64,000 nucleotides of DNA from Paraescarpia echinospica (lineage: Eukaryota; Annelida; Polychaeta; Sabellida; Siboglinidae). Positions 12,001 to 23,689 of this stretch are shown here, piece after piece. Positions within the stretch are counted from its first letter, which is position 1. The number at the start of each line of letters is the position of its first letter. A model generated the notes under the pieces. The model was not told the origin of the DNA, did not search any database, and saw only the letters and a program-made list of their open reading frames with translations. The position numbers and the translations under genes were made by a program. The DNA is taken from contig CM034531.1 in NCBI GenBank assembly GCA_020002185.1, positions 45,646,574 to 45,710,573 of the forward strand. The letters run 5' to 3'.

Positions 12001-12892
12001 ATCAGGCAATATTTTTGGTTTCTCGCGATGAAGCATACTATTGATGGATGTCCACTACTACTACTACCACTACCACTACTACTACAGTTACTACTACTGC
12101 TACTACTACTACTGAATTTGTAAATGCTTTATGTTTTTGGCAAAGTAGCTAACATCGATATTAAAAAGGTATGGTATAGATTTCGAATTGTTGAAGGTTC
12201 GGTGATCATAAAAACATGTATGTTGTTTACATTTAATTCTGCTTTTTCACCATTGGCTAACACCCAAACAACTTGACAGGGATATTCGTGTGATGCGTTG
12301 TGCTGTCAATACGTGCCGGATGTGAAAGCAACCTTGTTACCGTCACTATTTCAACTTTTACGGTTTTCACATTGTAATCACTTAAATGTAATTGTTGCTG
12401 CGATAACATTCATATCATCGTCATTGTTACCATACGGCAGTACGTGTTAAATATGGTTAGGCTAACAAACAGCGGCTGTTGGAAATGGTCCCGATCATGC
12501 GGCAAGTTTCAAAGTATTCGTTGCTCTTCGGGTCAATCAAAGCTTAGCTAGCAAAACAGCAAATCTAAAAAGTGATGGGTGAAAATATTTATTATAAAAC
12601 GAACTAACTGCTGTGGCACTGGTATATTACATATGTGTACGACCAAAACCGTCTTGAGGTCAGAAAAGCAGTACGTAAGTGTAACACAACGATAGACGAG
12701 CATACATTACAAGTAAGATATTAATTGTGAAAGTACAATAATTATTTGTTCTTGAGAGGACTACCGAACGACACTACAGTTTCGTACTATATTTAAATTA
12801 ATATCTAAGGTAATCAAATTTCTTTAACGTTATGCCCGAACACGCGTCACGTAGAAGCTTCTTGAAAATGGCCCACATTTGCAATACCCGTC

Positions 12893-12929
<37 letters not shown>

Positions 12930-13028
12930 CCATGTCCGATTTAGTTTCTCTCTATACGTCTCGTGTCTTCTAGTATCTTTTTTCAATTTCTCCATATATA
13001 ACGTCAACATTCACGTTGCATAGAGTTC
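12001..13028. other. No gene seen
   Basis: Holds short (CTA)n and (TA)n tracts and AT-rich spacer, ending at the repeat downstream of the intronless GALNT-like gene. Confidence 0.55.
12896..12927. repeat. (TA)n microsatellite
   Basis: Uninterrupted alternating TA. Confidence 0.9.
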
Positions 13029-13260
13029 CTGCTGCATGAATATTCACATTCTAATGAATTCCTCACACAGAAACATTTACATACTAACGAATTCCTCTCG
13101 CACGAACATTCACATCATAACAAACTAACGTCACATCTTAATACATTCCTGTCACACGAACAGTCACACTGTATATATATTTTCTAATAAATTCCAGTCT
13201 AATGAACAATCACACTGTAACACATCCCATGAACAATCACATTCTAACGAACTCCCATCG
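13029..13260 (-). repeat. Degenerate ~36-40 bp tandem repeat overlapping the 3' end of the intronless GALNT-like gene
   Basis: About six units of TTCGTGCGANRGGAATTCGT then TAGNATGTNANTG on the minus strand. The most gene-proximal unit is the end of the coding sequence itself (codons for VFVRWEFVRM and the stop). Confidence 0.6.
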
Positions 13261-14880
13261 CACGAACACCCTGTCCTTAGACGTATCGATCTTGCACTCC
13301 TGCGCCATAGCTATCTGTCGCTTGCCCCGCGATTGGTCCGGGTCTGTCACGTGCATCATACACGTGCGCGACCAGCTATTGAAGAATACCTTATCTGCGT
13401 GTCTGTATTGCCATTTCTGGTGTTCATCGTTGCTCGCGCAAATTTCCGCTATAACGTACGCTGACTGCTTGACCGCCAAACACTGACCGTCAACCATTAG
13501 TCGGCCGTCCGAGTGCAACTCGAACACGTGTCTCATCGCCATGGAGACGCCGTGCGAGCATGCGCTCAGGACGATGCGTGAATCGTTTCCGGGCGACGCA
13601 CACAGCCCGTTGAAGACGCGCAGGTAGCCGTAGTCGACGACGTCGCCACCTGACGGCTTATAAACGAGGCCGGCGGCGACATCAGTTACGTACCAGTTGA
13701 GGTTGCGGCAATGCAGCGGCGCCAGACGATGCCGTCGCGTCTCTAGCGAAGTCGTCTCGGTGGCGCTGGTCTGCTGCGCGGCGTCCGTCTGCCGGTACAC
13801 GAACTCCTTCATCTCGCCGAGCCATAATTCGGCGATGCGGCGTATGTTGCTCTTGCTCCCCACGCGGATCGGGTCGTTGAGGTTGAGCACGCCGACCCGA
13901 GAACACGGCAATACCTTCACCGACCCACCGCACATCCACGCCCGCAGTGACAGCTCCAGGTTCTCACCGCCCGCTTCCGTGAAGCCCTCGTCGTACCCAC
14001 CCAGCGTCTCGAAATACGCCTTCCCGACGGCGAACGCGTTGCCGCGCATGACGGGGCTCGCGAGAGGGGCTGTGACGTCACTCGCCTTGGACCGCTCGAC
14101 CATGCGCACGTTGAGGCGCCAACTGAACGTCGTCACGAGGTTGTGCGCCGTCGACTTGTAATCATAGCTCACCGGGTCGTTGATGCTGTCATAGTGTGGC
14201 ACGGCGATCACCGACTTCTCAGTGGCGATGAGCTGCAGAAGCGGCTCGAGCCATCTCTGAGCGCACACGACCGTCGTGTCGAGGAACACAAGCACGGGGG
14301 CTGTTGCCGACGCCGCCCCCTTCAGTCGCGCCCGCGTCACCCCCTCGCGCTCGCTGTTACGCAACAGCCGGGCGTTGGGAAGCTTTGTGACGTATACATC
14401 CGCCGCTTTGATGATATAATCAAGTGTTGACCCATCGTCGATGATTATGATCTCGCGGATGAGTTGCGCGGGCGTGTGCGCCAATACGCTGCCTAAGGTT
14501 GTCTTCATATCGAAGAACTGATAGTCGAAGAAGTCGATGATGACACTCACTGTTTGTTGGACGTCGTACCTTTTGTCACGGCATGCTGCCGGTCGTGCGT
14601 CCGTGATTGCCTCCACCCGCGGGTCGACCAACCCGCCCTGCTTCGGCGTCACCGGAAGTTGCGCAGACACTCTTTGTGCGTCATTCGAAGGCGTTTCTTG
14701 AGCGCCATTTTGGCTGAAGGCTTTGGAGAAGGAGCTTAGCTGACTGTACGCGCGTGGTTTTAGTGCATCGGTAGGACCGTGCAAGTAGCCACGCCGCTGC
14801 ACGAAGACGTAGACTAGAGAGAGGAAAACTGACAACAGCACTATGTCCAACATCAGGCCGTTAACTCGCCTCGCTGCCAT
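13237..14880 (-). CDS. GALNT-like type II membrane protein, intronless, metal ligands lost
   Basis: A single open frame of 547 aa. Residues 9-27 form a signal anchor (LMLDIVLLSVFLSLVYVFV) after a short basic N-terminus, as in Golgi glycosyltransferases. Residues 110-360 follow the GT-A fold of polypeptide N-acetylgalactosaminyltransferases: IIIIDDGS (nucleotide-sugar region, ~144-151), VLVFLDTT (196-203), WLEPLL (210-215), SPVMRGNAFAVGKAYF (275-290) and GGENLELSLRAWMCGG (304-319). A ricin-type lectin domain fills ~396-547 with a QxW-like motif (QKWQY, 488-492). Known family members use D-x-H and a later His to hold Mn2+. Here D201 remains but the His is T203, and PCSRVG (325-330) is followed by V331 where His is expected. 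The Trp before GGEN is Ala. I infer weak, altered or absent transferase activity. The ATG at 14880 is the first in frame ahead of the anchor. A 3' splice site just upstream (AG complement at 14920-14921) suggests a spliced 5' UTR. The GC content is clearly above the surroundings. Confidence 0.88.
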   Translation of the reverse strand: MAARRVNGLMLDIVLLSVFLSLVYVFVQRRGYLHGPTDALKPRAYSQLSSFSKAFSQNGAQETPSNDAQRVSAQLPVTPKQGGLVDPRVEAITDARPAACRDKRYDVQQTVSVIIDFFDYQFFDMKTTLGSVLAHTPAQLIREIIIIDDGSTLDYIIKAADVYVTKLPNARLLRNSEREGVTRARLKGAASATAPVLVFLDTTVVCAQRWLEPLLQLIATEKSVIAVPHYDSINDPVSYDYKSTAHNLVTTFSWRLNVRMVERSKASDVTAPLASPVMRGNAFAVGKAYFETLGGYDEGFTEAGGENLELSLRAWMCGGSVKVLPCSRVGVLNLNDPIRVGSKSNIRRIAELWLGEMKEFVYRQTDAAQQTSATETTSLETRRHRLAPLHCRNLNWYVTDVAAGLVYKPSGGDVVDYGYLRVFNGLCASPGNDSRIVLSACSHGVSMAMRHVFELHSDGRLMVDGQCLAVKQSAYVIAEICASNDEHQKWQYRHADKVFFNSWSRTCMMHVTDPDQSRGKRQIAMAQECKIDTSKDRVFVRWEFVRM

Positions 14881-14922
14881 TGTTTCTACGGCCCGCCACT
14901 CGCAGTCGCGCGATCACCTCTG

Positions 14923-15313
14923 AAAATACAAACGTCGTAGAATGTTAGCATCAGTCTGCTTGAAGGTTGTGTGGAGAATGCAATCAATAAGGGATACAAG
15001 CAACGGGGAGGGGAGAAGCATTAACACCCTTCTAGGTGGCCACTTTGTGTACGTGGTGTGCGTGCGTGCGTGTGTTTGTGTGTGTTTGTGCGTGTGACCG
15101 CGTGTATGCGTGCGCTGCTGTACATACACGCATGCATGTATGGGTTCTATATACAATATCTCCAACTGATTGATAGGTGTCCTTGGTTGCTGTGTTGCTG
15201 ACTTGTTACAGCTTCCATGCAACTACTTTTATGCAGCATGGCTCTCGTACATCAAACTGCACAATGAACTTCTCGCGACATTTTCGCACAACAGGTCTCT
15301 TTTTTCCCCATCT
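14923..15313. other. Upstream flank of the intronless GALNT-like gene
   Basis: Begins with the 3' splice site of a probable 5' UTR intron (minus strand). It contains a GT-rich tract at 15050-15110. No TATA box could be assigned. Confidence 0.45.
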
Positions 15314-15468
15314 GTACACAGTACCCTTACGTACTGTGCACAGTACCCTTACGTACTGTGCACAGTACCCTTGCGTATAGTGCACAGTACCCTTGCGTAC
15401 TGTGCACGGTGCCCTTACGTACTGTGCACGGTACCCTTACGTACTGTGCACAGTACCCTTACGTACTG
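15314..15468. repeat. 22-bp palindromic tandem repeat, about seven copies
   Basis: The unit is CAGTACCCTTACGTACTGTGCA. Adjacent units create the perfect palindrome GTACTGTGCACAGTAC. Confidence 0.92.
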
Positions 15469-15479
15469 CCCGCGTCTTT

Positions 15480-16950
15480 ACCGGTCGTAATGATCAAGAT
15501 ACGAGAATAATTCTGCGGAACGCAGTACAATTTCTGGTACACACACAATGTAGAAGACCGCTAGCTAATTCTGAAGGCTAGAAATGCGACGACAGTTGCA
15601 TGGTTTGACTAAAGTAGGCCCTACGTCAGTCGTGCACAACACATTTAATTATACGTCTTATTAAAAACTACACGTTAGTAAGACAGAAGAAACTGTTGTG
15701 CTCCAAGATGATTAAATATTTGAAAAAGTTACTGTCCGCAGTTCTGCAATACACATGTGGTGGACATCGCCGTCAAGCAGATACGGCTTCCCTTTAGGTG
15801 AGGTCATGCGAACCAATGTTGATGACTGACGTTAAATGGTCCAGTATTGCATAGTCAGATGAATATATTTGCTTTACTCACCGTCAGTATGTCACTGGGA
15901 GAATCAAGAAAGTCACGCACCCACAACTTAGCAAGAACACGACTATCCGGACGTGTGATGTAGGAAACGACCACAACAAACTAATTCCATAACTGATAAC
16001 GCCAACTATGAATGACGTGTCACTTGGCAGTGTGGTTATGGCGGATCAGTGAGTAAGTCAACATTGAAACATGGTTACAGTACGTTAAAAAAATTGGTAT
16101 GTGCAGTCGTTGAACCATGACAAAAGTGATGTCTGTGAACTGTGAGTGACACATCTGTATTTGAAAGCACACCACCCACGCTGCAGCGATAGTCAACAAG
16201 GTTGTTGACGCGAACTATTAAAAGGCTCAGTGTTTGTTTCTAATCTAGGTCAGTTTATGTGAATAAGTAACCTACCCGTCATACGTTATATAACGTTCAA
16301 ATCATACAAACTACATATCACACAAGCTGCATTTTATAACCCATTAATAATTATGTCAATAAATATACAATCGACAGGTCATAAAACGTATGAGTCGTAC
16401 AACCTACGAGTCATACATATGACATGTTATATTAAAACACACAAGTCAATCAACCTATAAATCATACAATATACAAGTAGTTTCGTTCGGTAAAAAAGTT
16501 AAGTGCAATCGATGAACCCTCACTACCAGTGATATATGACGAAGTTCGTGCTTGGTACATATTGCAATCTGCACTCGAGACAAGAGAGCAACGCCACAGC
16601 GAGCGATGGCCAAACAGATTGTCGACGAGATGAAAAGCACGCAAATCGACAGGGAGCAAATCGACAGGGAAACGCTTCACTGCCTCAGACTGAGTCATCG
16701 TACCTATCGACGACAGTAACTTCAAATAAGAAAACTATGCATACATACACACATACATGTGTGTTCGTGTGCGTGTGTGTGTGAGGGGGGTAACGTAATA
16801 CTATCTGGATGAAGTCATTCGGTGAAGTGCAACATAGGAACGAAGACTATCTCCAACGCATTCCCCCAACGGATAATACTAATATTGTTATCAGATGAGA
16901 TCTCCCAAATTAATGGCAAGTTCGTGTGGTGCTACCCTGTATTGAATGGG
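15480..16950. other. No gene seen
   Basis: AT-rich spacer with degenerate ACAYACAAGTCATACAA-like words near 16280-16480. Nothing coding. Confidence 0.55.
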
Positions 16951-16952
16951 TC

Positions 16953-17250
16953 GATGACCAGTGCAATTTGTAAGGTTTTTCGTAGAGCAAATTGCTCGTA
17001 TGAAATCCTGCTCCGCCTGTATGAAATGTGTAGTATGTAATGTTTTAATGGCTAAGACATTTGGAGATAAAACACATGTTTTACTCGTATGGCATTCCAA
17101 ACGATGACCAGTTTGTGTTTTATAAGGCTTTCCGTACGGTAAATTGCCCGTATGAATCTTGTTCCGCCCGTATGAGATTTATAATATGTAATACTTTAAT
17201 GGCTAAGACAAGTTGAAGATAAAAATCCATCTTTGTTTATATTACATTCC
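16953..17250. repeat. Direct duplication, ~150-bp unit, two diverged copies
   Basis: GATGACCAG begins at 16953 and 17103. The copies share AATTGCYCGTATGAA, TAATGGCTAAGACA and the trailing AGATAAAA. Confidence 0.75.
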
Positions 17251-17814
17251 TAACTGCCCGCATGAGTTGACCATTAAAATCCAAGACGGGGAAAGATTCC
17301 AGTGAATATCAAGTTTATGTTTTGCACTTGTTCTGACACGGTCTGGCTGCTAACATGTAATATTGGCGAATAATTAGTGATGGAAATAATTAGTGTTGGA
17401 ACTTAGAACAAACAATAGATTATGTCAATATAAAATATGGCCAAACAGTAGTGGTTGTGTTGTCCATACTCTGGGCACTCATCCGTGAAAGATTAGCTTG
17501 TGGAATGACCTCAGTTTACTGTAGCAATATACGTGCTAGCCAACAGCTATATTAATCATTTGAACTCTAAGGTCAGAGCATTGCTATCAGTATATGATGT
17601 CTGGGCGCGGTGTCAACCGAGAGGACAACAGATCTAGTCTAACGACTGCCGTTTTAAAACCGGAGTAATTTCGTTCAACCCATATTGCCCTAGTTAATGC
17701 AGTTACGTTAAAACGGGTGCCTGACAACATACGTAGATCCATTGATGGGATTATAAGAAGGAACAGCTTTCGCGCGTGGCTGGATGCTTCAATAGACGTT
17801 GAAATGTGGTTCGG
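17251..17814. other. No gene seen
   Basis: No open frame, repeat array or transposon end recognised. Confidence 0.55.
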
Positions 17815-17970
17815 TTAGACAGGTATGCTGGAGGCGAGAACGAATGTCGGGAAGGCGCGGTTTAAATGGAATGCGTCGCGTTGCTCCAGTCGTATGGTTA
17901 GTTTGCAATAACGTGTCTTATTATCAGTCGCACCGCGTCCTACTGTGGCTACTTCTCGGCACATGCTATA

Positions 17971-17976
<6 letters not shown>

Positions 17977-18014
<38 letters not shown>
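17977..18014. repeat. (TA)n microsatellite
   Basis: Uninterrupted alternating TA inside the doubtful open frame 17815-18486. Confidence 0.92.
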
Positions 18015-18017
<3 letters not shown>

Positions 18018-18298
18018 TCAACGTGTCCAATACATAGATGCGCGACACTTGTATTGGCTCGTTGTACATGACACTGTACCATCTGGTAGTCTGCATTACG
18101 TATTCACCGGTGTCACGCTCACTGTGCGTGTCGACAATCCAGCGGTGGGCGTTGTGACAATGGCAGAAGCAGATGATTCCCTGTGTCGTGTTGCTTACAT
18201 AAGCAACTCCTGTCGTGTTTCTTTGCGCAGCAGCACTCACGAATGTCTGCTTATTCTGTCTTGTATCTCTGATAGCTGATAGTTTCTCGTCATATCGC

Positions 18299-18329
18299 CT
18301 TATCTGATGACTAGCTGTCATCAGATAAG
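18299..18329. other. Perfect 12-bp stem, 7-base loop hairpin
   Basis: CTTATCTGATGA, loop CTAGCTG, TCATCAGATAAG. No T-run or known hairpin family (it is not the histone stem-loop). Confidence 0.8.
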
Positions 18330-18489
18330 TCTTGTTCCAGTACCCATGATTGTGTTGAATATAGGACCGACGACGGGGGCTGACATCGACCACATAGTTT
18401 GCCTGAAAGGCCACGTACCCCTCGTGGCAACGACCTTTAAAGTTCCAACAATATGTGAATGAGTCACTGTCCATAGAACGGGTCACGGG

Positions 18490-20264
18490 TCGTGGTAATT
18501 CAAGTCGACTCGCGTAGCATGTCGGGGATAATTATCCCATGGACATTTATCCCCTGAATCTTCGCCATTTAACCATCATGCAATTTGGCCCATATCTCGC
18601 CTGTTTAAATATTCCAGGTTTCTTAAAATAAGAGGATCTTTCCCACGAAATGTATTATTGGAAATATTTGACTCACTGCGTAAGTGATTAATGAATGTTC
18701 GGCTTTTTTATTGAAAACCTTGATAGATTATTGGGTCTAAATATAATTTGGTCAGCAGGCGACTTATTCCGTATAAAATTGAGTGTTCAGGGCAAGTGTT
18801 TTGTAAGTTGGCATACCTTAAATAAATTAGGTAGACACATTTGACATGAACAATTATTGCATATTTCACATAATCACATTCATGTTTTGTTTAAATTCAT
18901 GTCTTAAAAGTTTTTACACGCTTGATTGCTGTTTAAACGACGTACAAATAATTAGCGGAATAACTGATGAGAAGAAATCGGGACAAGAAAAGTTGTAGGA
19001 AATGACGTATGTATATCCGCGTCCCTTCCGGCGTTTGGATGAATCCACATACGGAATGTCTGAACTAAAATAGAAGTCGCCGACAGGAACCGCCCCCTAA
19101 ACGTTGCACGAAGTTAGTGCGTGAAGCATGTTGCAGGCAAACCTGGGTGGTTGTTTACGACGCTATAAATCAACGTCATTGTGGCTTCGTGGCGACGCTG
19201 CCCTACCGACGGCCATTTCAGTAACAGGAGATACTACTGACCTGGCTTTGTGACACCTTCGCTACACCGCCGCTATTGTTTCAGTTCGCCCAACCGCCAA
19301 GCGAAGCACCGATACTGTAATCAACAACGTATCGATTTCTCGGTCTCGCTTTATTTTCGCAACACCACGTGTTTTGAACGTATACGCTGCAAGCATATAA
19401 ATGTCGGGTTACCAAATTACGGTACTCGTTAAGGCCATGTGATCACTAGTACTAGTGTCCAGCCACGAGTTCCGACCTGAATCACAATACTGTCAGAACA
19501 CAGCCGTCCTGTAAATGCCACGCCACACACATACCGACACGCTTCAACGGAAGCTAGACCTACGGGGATCAACTCGACTCACCTGTGATAACTCACGCTA
19601 GAATGTTCCGCAGCATATTTCGGTGAAATGCTACTACGTCAAATGTGTCTCACATATGGGCTTACGTATCCGACTCGAAATGACATTCGAGCAGTAACTG
19701 CGTTTGACTACATCGGCCGGCCCCTACCGACGCTCGTACCGACTGAGCTTAGCGACGGGCGCACCAGGTCAGGCGGGTGCGTGCCGAAAGCGAGAACCAA
19801 TGGAATACCACATATCCCTGTTTACTGGTTCACCTAGCGGTCGCGTTGTTTCTACTGGATCCGTCCACAGTTTAACGCTGCACCCAGCTTGACTATTCAG
19901 TTGTTATGGCTGCGATGCCGTGAAAAAAAAAGGTTCGCCACGTCTACAACCTGTTATACTCCGATCTCGGCAGTGGACTCGTCCGACACGCGCCGCCACA
20001 TACAGCCCAGACTTGTGCCGGCGGAACAGGCGCACCGGAGTGCAGCCGAAAAGGGATCCTTTACAATCTGGAGATGAACGGGAAAGGAGTATTCGATATA
20101 GTAAGGACCATCTCAAAATAGTAATGGTTGTAATCAAAGCAAACTAGTTCCGGCATGCCTCTGCAAACACACGACTGTATATACAGATACGCATGCACCC
20201 ACATAGGCACAGGAAATCAATCAACCACTCTCTCAATGTGATCGACGAAGAAGAAGACTCACTC
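18490..20264. other. No gene seen; GC-rich patch at ~19.0-20.1 kb
   Basis: 19000-20100 is richer in GC and CpG than its surroundings and has a CTATAAATC word near 19163. It might be a promoter or distal 5' UTR exon region for the minus-strand gene at 14880, but no splice-linked structure could be shown. Confidence 0.35.
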
Positions 20265-20410
20265 ACTCGCCCGTTCGCCCACTCACCCACACACTAACTC
20301 ACACACTTACTCAGTCACATTCACTCACTCACTCACTCACTCACTCACTCACTCACTCCCTCACACACTCACACACTCACTGATTCACTCACTCACTCAC
20401 ACACCCATTA
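20265..20410. repeat. (CACT)n tetranucleotide repeat
   Basis: CACTCACTCACT with CACA interruptions. Confidence 0.9.
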
Positions 20411-22204
20411 TCAACTAACTCATTCAAACACATTGGCTCGCTCGCTCACAAAAAAAGCACACACACATGTTTTCATGCTCATTTGGCATAAATAACATCG
20501 GTATACATTATAAATACACACTTTTTTAATTTAGGTCAACATTAATGTTGCATTGATAACAATACGCAATGTGTCGTGCCAGCAACGATTAGGAGGCGCT
20601 GTGGAAATACTTATTTGGTCTACCAGTCTGCGGGCGTGGACACACGTGGCTGCACACGTCTCTTCATTATCGCAGCGCACACTGTCAACCCTCTTTGCGA
20701 CTACCGTACGGTATGTTTCGTCACAGCCTGTCACCCAGTGAGCTTTTGATCGGCAAACATACTACATTGTCTCCCGCTAACTTCTGTGATATAATTGTGT
20801 TACCGCGCCGTATTCTCCACCGTGATCAATTTATTGTACGGCATATACTATTTTTACACAGTCACACACAAACTCACGCAATTTTCGGAAAAATATTTAA
20901 ATAAAAGTACACCAAAAGTAATGCATATAGTTTAAGATATACTAATAATGTATACATAAACGTTATACTTGGATGAAAACGGACATACTACTAATGCATT
21001 CACTGGGTTGAATTAACAACACGCGAGGACGGTATACAAAATATGCATATTTATTTGGGAAGTAAATGGCCCATGACATTGTTTGACTATTAGCGATATT
21101 GAGTGGCGGGTGGACATTGTGTTTCGTTAAAGGGCGGTGTGACCGTTGTCACTGATATCATATGATCTCCCTGGTTAAAAGTACCTGGCGCGCGAGATAC
21201 CACGAGTAATCTCCCGTATGATCCGTGTCATTAACATTTTCCACATTCATTTTAATATTTTATCATTTCATATATTTCATATACTATATATGAAGTTGAG
21301 ACTATCCCTAAACACTTGATGGATTGCTTATAATGGTCGAAGCTTGATGTTACGTTGTTGCTTAAACATACAAAATTGGATAGTTGAAAGGGGATTTAGT
21401 TACGCGCCATTTGCCGCGCGACAGGTCGATCTGTAGCAACAAATACCGTCATAACTTCCCTTTGATGTTTTTGGGAATGTTGAAACCAAACCATGCGATA
21501 GACACAATCACAGCACTGTATACGTAGCGTTCATTTCCACTCTGCTCATCAATCCGGGACAACAAAGACTGAACCACATTGCGCAACGTCGACCAAACCC
21601 TGATCTTATCGTTTAAGACCATGCAATACATTGTCGTATTAGTTTCCATGTCAAGTAGAAAACACGTGACCGCGTGTATGTCGCGCAGTCTCAATGTCGT
21701 GACACCGATATGTCAATTTGTTACACAGGTGTCGTCATCCAAGGATGATGTCATCGTCTACGATTCCCCGCAGCCATACATGACATTACACATAAAGCTT
21801 CTTTCTGTCACACCGGCTTCGGACAAGATGGTTGTAATTTAAGCTGATAAAATACTAGTATGCGCTGTTGTGGCTGTGTAATCGCGTCGGACACCTGCAT
21901 TGAAGTGATAACGTAGTGCACAATGCTCTACCGTGTGCAGTTTTCTATGACATTTTGATAAACGCTTGATAGGTAGGTTTATCTGAACGGAAGTAGTTTA
22001 GAGGATATTTCAGTGATTGTCTGACAGCGTGAGAGTATAATTTTGATCATCGTCGTTATACATATTCTATCAAACAAATCAGGGAAATCGCCAGCAGCTT
22101 TGGTGTATCATAAAAGTATACATAGCCTCGAGCAGCAGCGCATGTGTAGCCTATCTCTCCACTCCGCATAACGCATGTTTAATTGTGCGTGTGCGTGGGT
22201 ATGC
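20411..22204. other. No gene seen
   Basis: Short opposing frames at 21449-21842 without domain resemblance. Otherwise AT-rich spacer. Confidence 0.55.
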
Positions 22205-22285
22205 TACCGTGTGTGTGTGTGTGTATGAGTGTGTGCGGGCGCGCGCGTGTGCGTGGAGTGTTGCGTAAGTGAGTATGTTTGTGTG
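22205..22285. repeat. GT-rich simple sequence
   Basis: GTGTGTGTGTGT and GCGCGCGTGTGCGTG, imperfect alternating purine-pyrimidine. Confidence 0.7.
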
Positions 22286-22552
22286 TCTTTAATGCATTTT
22301 AATTTGCGTGAATTGATGGACGAACGTTTTGTTGTCAGATAAGTTATCATAGATTTTGCCTCTTGTTGATTTGTTCAACGTATCTAAGAGGCATTCAGCC
22401 TCCCTGTAAATATTATTTGGAAACTGTTCAGTCTTTGGGGTATGTAGGTCCATTCCATCATTGTATAAAACAAGATTTAAAGATGAATATATCGAAGACA
22501 AAAGCTAGAAAATTACATACCAATATATATATATATATATCAACACGACGCA

Positions 22553-22860
22553 GATAAAAAAAACGTTGAAAGCTACGTCTATCTGGGACAACGGTACAAT
22601 ATCAAAGACAAAAACCAAGGCAAGGAGATTCAAAGAAGGATCACTGCCGGCTGGACAGCATTCGCCACCGCAACATCTTCAAGGGTAACTTTGGAACCTG
22701 CTTGAAGAGACAAGTCTTCAACTCATGCGTAGTTCCATCGATGACATACGGCGCGGAAATGTGGGCACTCACCATCCAGGCGAAGAACAAGCGCTAGCAG
22801 CAGCACACGGAAAGAAGTATGTTAAACATCACATATCGGGAGAGAAAAACAAGCCGTGCG
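22553..22860 (+). mobile_element. RTE-like ORF2 fragment
   Basis: Translates as NVESYVYLGQ, then KEIQRRITAGWTAFA. A frameshift leads into CLKRQVFNSCVVPSMTYGAE and then SMLNITYRERKTS, the region downstream of RT in RTE/BovB-like elements. Broken by stops and frameshifts. Confidence 0.65.
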
Positions 22861-23024
22861 CCTTTAAGCTGACATGATCCTGTATAGTTGCTACTGTCCC
22901 ACCACAAACAATAGAAGTGACACTCACAAACCCTCTGGCCTCACAAGACACACACACGTGGCAGTCACATCCGCTAGACAGCCGCAGGTGAGCGAGTTGC
23001 GCCTAAGCGTGCAACTAGGTCGGT

Positions 23025-23315
23025 TCAGGTGGGTTCGCTCGGCGTGACCGCATTGTGTGTATCAGTCACGGCCGGGTCAAACGCAACGGGTCGTTCCGGC
23101 ACAACCTGTAGGGCCGGTTTGGAACGGTGACTGCAACTCGGTGCTATGTAGGCAGCTGGATTTCTACTGTCGTTTGAGCACACACAACGAGTGTTGAGAT
23201 CGGAGAACGTCTGAACATTAGGATTGAAGAATGCTCGGAGTTGGAACGACTCGGCCTCGCAAACACTCAGGTATGCAAACGTAACAGTTAAACAGGTCAC
23301 ACACGCTACATGCAT
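23025..23315 (-). CDS. Candidate short secreted protein (96 aa), unrecognised
   Basis: ATG at 23315 to a TGA at 23025-23027. The first ~21 residues (MHVACVTCLTVTFAYLSVCEA) look like a signal peptide. The rest contains CVCSNDS and a third Cys, and is Pro-rich toward the C-terminus. The segment is GC-richer than its flanks. It could be a first exon, a small gene or chance. Confidence 0.25.
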   Translation of the reverse strand: MHVACVTCLTVTFAYLSVCEAESFQLRAFFNPNVQTFSDLNTRCVCSNDSRNPAAYIAPSCSHRSKPALQVVPERPVAFDPAVTDTHNAVTPSEPT

Positions 23316-23689
23316 GGTAGCTGTCGCGAAATATAGACAGACGTGCTACTGCATTGAAATACTGGTCATTTTCCACATCGCTTGACGTCGGACAGTGACC
23401 ATTTGTGATTGTCATGTACTCGTTCGTAGACAATTAATGTAAATTAGGCGGATATCCGCCGGGAAGCAGTGAAGCAATCGTATGAGTAGACTGTAAACAA
23501 TGTCGTAGTTGTATGACGATCCTCCATAATGACTAACACACACATATACGACATGTGAGAGTTTGAACATTTGTTTTTACAAACACGTAGTATTTTTTAA
23601 GGTAAAAGTGTTAGTAATGTTAGCAATATAACGCGTATCTGACTTGGTTGTGTTATGACAGTGGCTACGCGTACACGTTTAGACCTCCA

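Larger units (their letters stand above)
17815..18486 (-). other. Long open frame of doubtful reality (223 codons)
   Basis: An uninterrupted frame running through a (TA)n microsatellite, with CFCHCH and several Tyr/Asn-rich stretches but no recognisable domain. A 12-bp perfect hairpin lies inside it. It is long for chance in this base composition, but the microsatellite and lack of family resemblance argue against a gene. Confidence 0.2.

Noticed and set aside
13697..14161. 154-codon plus-strand open frame
   Set aside because: It is a shadow of the GC-rich intronless GALNT-like gene on the minus strand and shows no domain.
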